Origin: Berberis thunbergii
Lineage: Eukaryota > Streptophyta > Magnoliopsida > Ranunculales > Berberidaceae
Direction of reading: 5' to 3'
Length of the DNA stretch: 64,000 nt
Assembly (NCBI GenBank): GCA_003290165.1
Contig: QNQO01005784.1
Span: forward strand, 1-64,000
Positions 55,808-64,000 of the stretch are shown piece by piece. Below the pieces are notes generated by a model. That model was given only the letters and a program-made list of their open reading frames with translations, had not been told where the DNA came from and did not search any database. A program made the position numbers and the translations under genes. Each line of letters begins with the position of its first letter. Within the stretch, counting starts at the first letter, position 1.

Positions 55808-56559
55808 ATTGAGTGCGCTCTTTCATACTTTTTTTTGTACATTTGCTATTGCTCGTAAATAATCTTCTCTAGAGAAACTGTTGAACAAATCTCTTAGTGA
55901 GCACCATGGTTTACCTTGGGTACTCTTGCTCTCACTTCTGAGCCCTCTTCTGAAGTCGGATTGTTAAAGCGAATCTTTACTGTACATCACATTAGGTTTG
56001 GATGCTTGTAGTTTGTAATCTTTTGTTCCCACCATCCGGGCAAATGTTGTAACATCTCTCCAGTAATAAATAGAGTGTGTTTGTGTAATTATCTTTTATT
56101 TCTCAAATGAAAGCAATTCACATAAGTTCCTAAGAATTAAACCTCTAAACTGACTACTGAAAGAAAGCTAAACAACTGGATAAATTGACTATTGGCGGAG
56201 AGAGGATGATCCGACCCTGAAGTAAATTGGCGTGGCGTTTGCTTGGATCGTAAGTACCTTCAGCGAATTGTAAAGTTTCGTCAACGCTGTTGAGGTTACT
56301 AAAGAGTAAACCTTGTGTGGGAGGGTTCTTTCGTACTCGCTAATAGTTGTAGGAATATGTTCCCGTTTGCTATGATTTCTCTGCTTGGATAGATGTCCCG
56401 TTGGGCTATAGGGTGGACCTCCCCTGTAATGCTGGACTGTCCTCTGTCGCTAAGTTTATTCACCGTTGTTGCGTTCTTGTCCACATCTGGGAAGAGTGAC
56501 TCAGCCACAGCTTTTGCGTATGGCTTCAGCTGTATCTGAGAACAATGAATCTACTTTAG
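55808..56559 (+). other. Conserved spacer, copy E (right part)
   Basis: Homologous to 20320-21000. It includes the poly(A)-like 'ccagtaataaatagagtg' near 56060-56080, then minus-strand sequence that borders the protease linker in other copies (the frame 56508-56299 has no recognised domain). Confidence 0.5.
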
Positions 56560-56663
56560 CGTAGCATAGTGGCAACCCCGTGTCCTTGGTTGGTCCCCGC
56601 TAATTTTTCCCTTTGAGTAGTTGACGGTATACTTGACGCACTAATGAAGGATGGAGACTACTG
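56560..56663 (-). pseudogene. PR-RT linker remnant, copy E
   Basis: Matches the sequence just downstream of the protease in copies A and B ('gcactaatgaaggatggaga' type) and then fuses directly to the middle of the LTR at 56664. All of gag and protease are deleted. Confidence 0.6.
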
Positions 56664-57119
56664 TTTGAATCGATGGCATAGTTTAGGAAAAGAGATCTTC
56701 CTGGAGATCATTCTCTAGTTAGGATTCGTTTTGTGGAGGGAAGTTTCCCTGCTAGACCTGTTGTGCTCCTGGATACGTGGGAGATAGTCTCCCATCAGAG
56801 TGTTGTCCATAGGTGGAAGTTTCCACATACGCGTATATTCTAATATTTGCTTCATAGTTGGGAAGTTTCCCTGCTGGCTTGCCCGTCCGAAGCTGATCCC
56901 CGAGATACTTGCCTTAATAGGTCTTACGGGTATTGAGGATGGTTGTGAGACGTATGGGCTTAGCAGGACATAGTAGTTCAGGTCCGTTTGTCGGACTGCA
57001 CTTCACATGCTTGATGTCGCTTGAGCCAGATCAGTGTTAGACTGCTTAGGTCTATTATTCTTTGAGATCATCATGACACGTGTACGGTATAGATGAAAAT
57101 ATATTTTGGTGTATCATCA
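56664..57119 (-). mobile_element. LTR F (5' LTR of element E), truncated
   Basis: Starts inside the LTR ('gaatcgatggcatag'; compare 'catcgatggcgtag' in LTR D) and ends GTGTATCATCA. The inner ~220 bases are lost with gag. Confidence 0.8.
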
Positions 57120-58042
57120 ATACTCATATTTTGTTACGGTTGGTTTTGGATTTTTTCTCACCTATTGTTACAAAGGTGGGAAGTTTGTTCCGATGTTGAG
57201 CATTCCACTTTTCTCTTACACTTTATTTTACATTTACAACTTTGAACATTACGTACTTACTTAATTTTCAATATGGTACTCTAGTTTCATAAAATTTTAC
57301 ATCGTGTTGGCAACATAGATGAGAATGTTTCCCTATAAACTCCATTCGAACTCATCTACTAAAAGTTGAGCATGTATCAATTCATGTCTGTTTGGATGTA
57401 GTCAACTTTTATCATTTGTACTCAGTAGGCACAAGAGGCATTGCAAAAATGACTGGGTGGCCAAAGGTGTTATGGCTCAGTTGTTTAGCAGTGGTAGATA
57501 GTATCACTAAGTCACGGAGTAGTTCCCAGCCGGCGGCATCTGTGGTGGGAAGGGTTAACGGGTAAAAAAAATGAATGGGTGCACCTTTTTCTATTAGAAT
57601 GAAAATCATCAACAATAAAACTTTAGCTAGTTAGGACATCACATTGGTTGGAAATTTGAAGAATAATAAAATCTAGGAATTCCATAAGCATTTGTCAATA
57701 AGGAAGAACACCCATGGATGTTGTTGTGAGTGAGAAAAGGCCGAGTCTGGAGGATTTTCTTATGGTCTGATGTATTGGAGACTGCAATGAAGGTGAATAT
57801 GTAAGCTGCTAAAAAGCTTGTGTCATGGACAAGGTGTTTTTTCACTTTTCCAGTGACAAAAATAGTTTGCAATGTTGAACTTGAGGATAGTGCAAAACAC
57901 AATTAAACCATATTAGTTAGGTAGGACTTCTTGAAGTACCTTTAGATTTTAGTGAACGAATTAGACTAAAATAAGCGCATATTGGAAGTTATGTTCTCAA
58001 CTCGATCCATGATGATTTTTTTCAAGAGGTTTTTGTTGTTTA
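57120..58042. other. Background DNA right of element E, no recognised gene
   Basis: Two minus-strand frames (57412-57615, 57639-57902) show no domain I recognise. Probably non-coding. Confidence 0.4.
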
Positions 58043-58552
58043 AACCATGGAATGGGTTTTCGCGAAATCTGACCGAAATATTTTCATTTTTTTTAATTAC
58101 GAAAAGCAAAAAATGCAAAATATAAATTTACATTTTTCGATTTTTTTAAATTGTTCAATTTTTTTGCCAAAAACACAAAACTCAGTGACCAAATTTTCAT
58201 TTTTTTCGAAGGCTTTTTCGACAAATTTCAGAGTTTTTTCATAAAGTTTGAGTTTTTCCTAAATATCATTTCTTCTAATTATTTATTTATTTTTTAGAAC
58301 AACCCTCTGATTATATTGATTTCATGTGTGTTTCATATCTTGGTATTTAGGTCTCATTTAATTTGTTTAATATGTTTATTTACTTGCATTTTTTTTCACA
58401 TATTTCATTTACCCTTGAAATGCATTATATATATTTCATATATCTTAAAATTTTGTACGTTTTTTCTTTACACGCCAAAATATTTATTAAATTCAGAAGA
58501 CCAAAATTAACTCAAAAAATGAAGGAAAAATGAAATTTTCGCAAACCTTGGT
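58043..58552. mobile_element. MITE-like AT-rich element (related to 43544-43925)
   Basis: Imperfect inverted ends: 'aaaccatggaatgggttttc' against the complement of 'gaaattttcgcaaaccttgg'. The interior is very T-rich with 'ttcgaaggctttttcgacaa' repeats of the aattttcg type. No duplication could be fixed. Confidence 0.5.
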
Positions 58553-58844
58553 TTGAACAAGGAAATTTTGGGCTCTTCCTAGTAATGGTAACTTTAACCA
58601 TAATCTTAAATAGTTTGACAAATGTTAATGGGTTTGTGATTTACAACACTATGGAGGGACATATGTTAGCAATACTAGGAGAATGAAAAGTTCAATTGAA
58701 AAGGTTGGTGGAAAAAAAAACATAAATGTTCAACATGAATGGGCATGGCAAACGAAAATGTCTGTAAACAGTTCAATCTAAGTTATATAGTAAGCACAAC
58801 TTCTTTGTATTATTCGACATTCACTACACCAAAAATACCCATTA

Positions 58845-59195
58845 ACAACGGTTTTAAACCATGGGGGTAACCCATTGTCACGGCTTAGAGCCGTGGGCTG
58901 TAGAGGCGTCGCTAAATCCCCAGTAACGGCTAAAAATTGTGGCAAAAATATTAGCAACGGTTTTATCTCGAGGACGGTTGATGATTTAGCCACGGTTATA
59001 AACCGTTGCAACAATCGTAGCCACGGTTCTAAGCCATGGCCAGGAGTAGCAACGGCTTAAAACCGTTGCAAGTTATGGCCACGGTTCTAAACCGTTGCTA
59101 AAGCTATTGCAACGGTTTTAAGCCGTGGCCAGTACTAGCCACGGTTTTAAGCCGTTGCAATAATTAGCCACGGTTTTAAGCTGTGGCAAAAAAAA
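58845..59195. repeat. Left subterminal repeats of CACTA 3
   Basis: At least eight alternating copies of 'agccacggttttaagccgt' or its complement. Same family as 3600-3835. Confidence 0.87.
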
Positions 59196-59229
59196 ATTTA
59201 TTTTTTTGGTCACGGTGTTAAGCCAATGC

Positions 59230-60170
59230 AGTTCTACTGACAGTGATGCAATACAGGCAATGAAGAGAAATTATAGATTGAAGAACTTGTAATTAATTGT
59301 ACTTCTGAATTGATGACAGTAAATGGAATGGATTGTATTCAATAAGAAAGCTAATTCGAGATAGCTAATCTCCTGTAGAGCAAATGCTCATGTGTACAAT
59401 TTTCTTACAAATCAAATGAATCCTTTTTTTTATCTTATCCTCTCTTATTTATAGTACTACATTTATTGATAACTAATCTAACAAAAATCCTTCCTAAACA
59501 ACATTACATGTAACAACATAGCACTCTGCAACATATAACAACCTGCTCCCTTTAGTAACAGCACTTGTGTTAGCAGCCTGCATTCCATTCATGCACAAAA
59601 GAGATGAGGGTGATAATATGAGAGGACAATATTTCCATGTTTGATATCTCACACCAGTAATAAAAATTGTTTTCGTACAAGATGCTTAATTACTCTAAGT
59701 ATAGGAAGCATTCAGGATACGATCACATAGAAGATAGTTGATATGCAATTTAAAATGTTTCTCAACAGAATTTCAATAAACTGAACTCAATTTCAGTTTT
59801 CACTCAAAGCACTAGAACATAGCAATAAAATTTCAAATTGGGGTGCTCCTAATGTACGTTAGGCACATGCCTTGCGCCTAGGCACAAATAGGGTATCGCT
59901 CCCTCACTGCTGCACCTTTGCACCTTAACCACACTAATACAAGATACAATGAATAATCCAATGATCCAATAAAAAAAAGTTCATGATTGTTTTCCAACTG
60001 AATCAGCCACTATCCTAACAGAATAATGTCATAGTTTAATACAAGTCTACAAGAAAAATTGATCTTTTTTGCTACATTTGGCATAATCCAACCAACCATT
60101 GTATCAATAAAAAGTCATTCCAAACATGTAGGCGAAAAAGGCTGCATTGCAGGGAGGGCAAGCATATACA
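59230..60170. other. CACTA 3 interior, no recognised gene
   Basis: AT-rich DNA without recognisable domains or repeats. Confidence 0.4.
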
Positions 60171-60177
60171 ATGACAT

Positions 60178-60590
60178 GTCATCCAAGTGTGCAAGGCTGT
60201 TGTCCACGTAAAGTTGCACAAATTAAACATTATGAAATTCAAATATATATTAAATTAGATATGAATTCTAGCTAACTAGAATGAGTTTGGATTATAGAAA
60301 GAGAGAGAGAGATATATACCTTGGCTTTGATTGCTCATCCCCACTTGAAGACCTTGATCAACCATAAGAACTCATCCACTAAAGAAAACACCCTGAATTG
60401 AAGAGCAAAAAACCAAACATTGTGTTAAGGATTTTACTTCTTTTTCAAAAAACTAAAACTTTTAAAAAGAAGCTAGGTTTTGTGACTCACTTGAGCCCTA
60501 GCTCTTTGAAGCTCTTGTTCAAGCTGAGTGAGCTTGATCCGACTTGACTCAAGCTGCTGCACATATGCCTGTGACAAAGACAAGAAAAGC
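60178..60590 (-). pseudogene. TGA: TGA-type bZIP transcription factor fragment (zipper to DOG1 start)
   Basis: Minus strand, in native order: 60570-60492 'AYVQQLESSRIKLTQLEQEL' then 'QRARAQ' (the leucine zipper end with Q-L-E-S-S-R); 60392-60321 'GVFFSG' and 'MVDQGLQVGMSNQSQ', as in TGA9/TGA10-like proteins; 60235-60178 'VQLYVDNSLAHLDD', the start of the DOG1 domain. TGA factors bind as-1-type TGACG sites and interact with NPR1. The basic region and most of DOG1 are absent here. A stop interrupts the middle piece. Confidence 0.8.
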
Positions 60591-61699
60591 AACAAAGACT
60601 TGATCAATAAATGCCGATCAGAGAGAGAACTAGAAAGTTGTAACTTCACATGAGCAGGAAGTATCAAGAACGTATTCATTCACATGAGCAGGAAGTATCA
60701 AGTCATCTTCACACAAATCATGCCAGACAAATCCATTTTTGTAACTTCTACTTTCACAAATCCACCACAACAATGATAACAATCAAATTTCTAATAAAAT
60801 ACAATTTACTGGAAAACCAAAACCAGTTCTTATAACACTCTTACCTCTTACAAGACCAAGAATACAACGAAGGCATGCCACTACCTCTCAAGACATTAAG
60901 CCAATTAATCACATCTACAAAACATACTAAATTTCAGCATTCCCAAATTCAAATAGAAATATAGTATAACAAAGCAACAAACAAGCCAGACGCATACCTC
61001 TCAAGTGAAGAACTTCGGACGAAGAGAGTGCAACCTCAATGAAATGTGGATGTTCAAGGTGGTGATGTCTGCAAAGATAATAAACAACAACAACTTTTCT
61101 ATTATGCCGCTTCGGTGATGGCTCTATCCAAACTATAGCCCTCTCTGGACTAGTTTGCCTGTACTTGTCCAAACTATAGTCACTTCAGCCTTCAGCTTCA
61201 CATTTCATCATTAATCACAAGAAATACAATCTACCTAAGACTTATAACTGACTAGAAGTTCTATTGTCTCGCATTAACTAAAACCTAACAAAATTTGCTT
61301 GCAAATCCAACTAATTGAATGAACTTCAGCTCATAATGTCAAATTCCATCAGTTCCTCTAAATAATAGCTCAAAAAGACCTATAAAACTACTATCTGAGC
61401 CTCATCAGATCTAATTTCACTCGCAAAACCTATTTAGTGATCCCATACAAAGGAATGCAACACAAAAACACTACAAATCAACTGTTCAAAACAGTTTTCA
61501 GTAAAAAAAATCCAATATGGAAGCTAAGTTGTTATCTTTGACATTCATGGATACAAAAGAAGAATATCCAATATGTCTAGCAAAATGGATTTTGACCAAT
61601 GGAAGCTTGTCATCTATACAAAATATGATAGATTCATGCAATATGATATGATATGATATGAGAGACGCAATGCTGACTAACCTGTGTTGATTCAAGTTT

Positions 61700-61880
61700 T
61701 TTCTCTTGGTCTGATTCTATGGGCAGGGCCAGGGATGAACTGCGGTTGATCCTGCTGCTCCTGCGAGAGACGCAATGCTGCTGCTTCAAGGGACGATCTG
61801 TTGATGATGCAAGGTACGCACTGCTGCTGCTGCGAGGGACGAACTGCTGCTCTGCGAGGGACGCACTGATGCGAGCTTGC
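61700..61880. repeat. GC-rich imperfect repeats beside TGA piece
   Basis: 'ctgctgctgcgagggacgca'-type units are repeated about four times. The string 'gagagacgcaatgctg' also occurs at 61660 and 61763. On the minus strand this reads as Gln/Ala/Ser-rich text. It is markedly more GC-rich than its surroundings. Confidence 0.6.
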
Positions 61881-62067
61881 TGCTGGTCGCAAACTCGATG
61901 ATTTCAGAGGGCTTGAACCACCCACCCATCCACAAAAAGCAGTGCTCTGCCGGAGTTTTCCACATGCCTAAAACGAGATGAAAGAGATCGGCTTTCATGA
62001 GCATTACCTTCAAGCCCATCATCTCATCCAAGTGTGCAAGGCAGTTGTCCACGTAAAGTTGCACAAA
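61880..62067 (-). pseudogene. TGA: Second TGA piece: DOG1 domain fragment
   Basis: Encodes 'MQLYVDNCLAHLDEMMGLKV', 'MLMKADLFHLVLGMWKTPAE' and 'HCFLWMGGWFKPSEIIE', the DOG1 domain core of TGA factors. Its start repeats 60178-60250, including about 30 bases of neighbouring intron ('gcacaaattaaacat'). It lies upstream of the zipper piece on the minus strand, so the native order is broken by a duplication. Confidence 0.83.
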
Positions 62068-62089
62068 TTAAACATAATGAAATTCAAAT

Positions 62090-63250
62090 ACAACATCCCC
62101 AATTTCTAACATGACCACTGTCACGTAAAGTTGCACCAATTTCTAATCCCCACTGTCACCAACAAAGCAATGTGACCACCCACAATTATAACATCCCCAT
62201 TAGACATTACCACTCCCTAATCACTTTTTGGTTTTGCTTTGTGACTTGTGCATCCTAGCTTCAAACCCTTTAGCAGGAACACATGTTCAAAGTTCATACT
62301 TTCAAGAAAAAGAAGAAGAAATCTGTATATGTCAAGAAGAAAAGTAAATAACTAACATTCAAACTCAAATTATTAACATTCTATTTGTTATGATTCATTT
62401 CACACTTGAGTGGAAAAAATATGCAATAGTAAAAAAAAACATTAACTAGCCAATATTTTTCCTCAAAGCTAGACTTGTTAAAAGATATCAAAACTAATTA
62501 GTTAACTATGATAGTATCGATCCACCATGTTTCCAAAGTTGACGTTACCGTTGACCTACTCGATCGGCAATTCCCTAAGCCTTGAACATTATAATCCTTG
62601 GCTCATAGCTTAGTAATAATTCTTCTACTATTTGACAACTTCAAGTTTTTTAAGAGTGTTGGTTGAACCTGTTAAGAAAATATTAGGAGAATTGCATTTT
62701 GATTGAATATTTTCTTAACATGGTATCAAAGAAGAAGAAGAAACACAAGATGGCTACAAGAGATTTTTATTACTTGGGTGGATGTATTCTCTCTATCAAT
62801 GATTCAAAATCAGGATCATAGTAAGATTTATAGCCACTATGCATTATATCTAACAAAAAGAAAAATCAGTTGTCAGAGAGAGCTTTAGAGACCCCATGAG
62901 AGAGACACAAGAAGAAGAACAACAAAATGGGGTGTAAATGAGATATGTTATAGTTTGGTTTCATACAATGTTTATATGGAGTACAAGTAATGAAACACGT
63001 TTTGTTAAAAGGATAAGAGAGCATCCTCTTTTTTGTTCTCTTTCTTGCTTATAAAGAGATAAAGTTGAAGTTTTTATAATAAAGTCCCCCAGTGGCAACA
63101 ACTGGTTTTGCTTGTGTTGGAACATGGATCAGAATATGACAAATCACAAACAGCAGAAGAAAAAAAAAATAACAGCAGAAAAAGATAAAAAGTAACAGAG
63201 TGCATCAGGACAGACCACTCTATCAAAACAGAGCGTGATGTCCAGTGTTG
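62090..63250. other. CACTA 3 interior, no recognised gene
   Basis: AT-rich. A short TG...CA stretch at 62658-62718 followed by 'tggtatcaaag' resembles the end of a copia/TRIM LTR next to a tRNA-Met primer site, but no partner repeat was found. Confidence 0.35.
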
Positions 63251-63274
63251 GACAATGACACGGGTAGCACAAAA

Positions 63275-63888
63275 TCATGAAATTATTGAATTTTGATTGT
63301 GATGATCAGGCCGCATGTCAACTAATGCGTGAGATGAGTGACAATCATAAGAAAAACTCACTTCTTCATGAACTGGGGCCAATCGTTGAAATGTAAAATT
63401 CTTTAACCCATCTGGAGAGCAAGGATCATTAATATCTGACCCCGATTCTTCTGTTGACGTGTCACTACTTCTTCCCTGAAAAAGGAAGAGAAAATATGAC
63501 TTGAGGAACAAATTAAGGATTAAAAACAAGATGCACTAAATATCGAACAACTTAAAGAACTCAAATTTTTACCTTCAATGGTCGTATCTTGATGTAAGAG
63601 TTAATTTTCCGTTCCTCGTCAAATATTCTAGTAATTTGCCTGACAAGTGTTGATTCCTCATTGTGGACAAGCTATAAACATGAGATGCAATCTGGTCACT
63701 AATTATTTTTACAGATGAAAATCTTAACTTTATCTGATAATCCGAACTACAGTAACCAGACCAGATACGAATATACGAGTCACCACTACCTTCAGTATTT
63801 CAGGATCATTCCAAGGCCCTTTATTAGACTTAAGGCACCCTCCTTCAGCAGAGTATGTACATGAGCCACCCAAGAAATCAAGAAGTTG
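63275..63888 (-). pseudogene. SFH: SEC14-like phosphatidylinositol transfer protein (SFH) fragment
   Basis: Three exons with intact GT/AG borders: 63888-63790 '[20 protein letters not shown]' then '[13 protein letters not shown]'; 63672-63573 'LVRQITRIFDEERKINSYIK'; 63476-63275 'GRSSDTSTEESGSDINDPCS' then 'FQRLAPVHEEV'. This is the end of the SEC14 domain and the following linker of plant SFH proteins, lipid transfer proteins that stimulate phosphoinositide signalling. Frames are open in all three exons. The upstream part of the SEC14 domain should lie right of the window, so capture by CACTA 3 is likely but a resident gene cannot be excluded. Confidence 0.78.
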
Positions 63889-64000
63889 ACTGTACAAAGT
63901 AAGCATTTAAGTGTCTGAAAAGGCAACCCATATAACAGAATATGAAATAGCATTCAAGACTAAACAATGGAAAGATCAATCAAATAACACAAATGGCTTC

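Larger units (their letters stand above)
42220..57119 (-). mobile_element. Tat-like retroelement E (complete outer ends, nested insertions)
   Basis: LTR 42220-42893, aORF 43126-43543 and 51327-52770, array remnant, spacer, PR-RT linker remnant and truncated LTR to 57119. Flanks are ACACT (42215-42219) and ATACT (57120-57124), a 5-bp duplication with one change. CACTA 2, a hAT-type element and a MITE-like piece lie inside. Gag and most of the protease are deleted at 56663/56664. Confidence 0.72.
58822..64000. mobile_element. CACTA element 3 (left part; right end outside window)
   Basis: Starts CACTACACCAAAAATACC, followed by subterminal repeats nearly identical in arrangement to CACTA 1 (both carry 'gggctgtaggggcgtcgcta' or its close form). 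The extent to the right is not known. It contains TGA and SFH gene pieces on the minus strand. Confidence 0.72.

Noticed and set aside
62658..62730. Short TG...CA stretch followed by TGGTATCA, as a TRIM/copia LTR end
   Set aside because: No second terminal repeat and no duplication could be found; kept only as a remark.

Overview
This window is nuclear DNA of a flowering plant, probably a eudicot. The captured gene fragments are plant-specific in type (LL-diaminopimelate aminotransferase, GLUTAMINE DUMPER, TGA bZIP, peroxin-4 E2), one piece is plastid 23S rRNA, and the rest is nested plant transposons. I see no complete, clearly functional host gene. Nearly all of the 64 kb is mobile DNA, most of it several degenerate copies of one LTR retrotransposon family, which is itself cut by younger insertions.

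The family reads on the minus strand. A complete unit, from high to low coordinates, is: 5' LTR (about 680 bp, TG...CA ends, minus-strand TATA box), TGGCGCC-type primer site, gag (with a CX2HX4HX4C knuckle), aspartic protease and the start of the protease-RT linker. No reverse transcriptase, RNase H or integrase can be recognised. Next come a spacer, an array of about 129-bp tandem repeats, a long gene on the opposite (plus) strand (antisense ORF, aORF), and the 3' LTR. The aORF protein has an N-terminal domain like the plant 'putative gypsy-type transposon' family (Transposase_28) and a long coiled-coil C-terminal half. This layout is that of the Tat (Grande/Retand-like) lineage of Ty3/gypsy elements, here in a pol-less form.

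Copies: A (1-17590, left end outside the window), B (remnant, 17591-24009), C plus D (24200-39765, a fused double unit with a breakpoint near 34215) and E (42220-57119, both outer ends visible with a near-matching 5-bp duplication).

Insertions in these copies: CACTA element 1 (3580-12066, duplication GTA), a 1.7-kb solo LTR in gag A (14420-16131), a 3.1-kb Del/Tekay-like solo LTR in aORF C (25861-28992, duplication CTATG), CACTA element 2 (43986-51326, duplication GGC), and a 1.1-kb hAT-type non-autonomous element (54714-55807, duplication ATTGAGTG). A third CACTA element begins at 58822 and runs off the window.

The three CACTA elements have no visible transposase and carry host gene pieces with introns. 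Element 1 carries, all on the minus strand, LL-DAP aminotransferase, an ERECTA-like LRR exon, a Pumilio-24-like piece, GLUTAMINE DUMPER and a type I inositol polyphosphate 5-phosphatase exon, plus a plastid 23S rRNA fragment. Element 2 carries, all on the plus strand, tomosyn-like, IST1-like, WDR48-like and PEX4 pieces. Element 3 carries, all on the minus strand, TGA bZIP pieces (one part duplicated) and a SEC14-like/SFH piece. Only 24010-24199, 39766-42219 and 57120-58821 look like non-family background; the middle one holds a mitochondrial-type bL12 fragment. Family assignments rest on reading motifs by eye; no searches were run.
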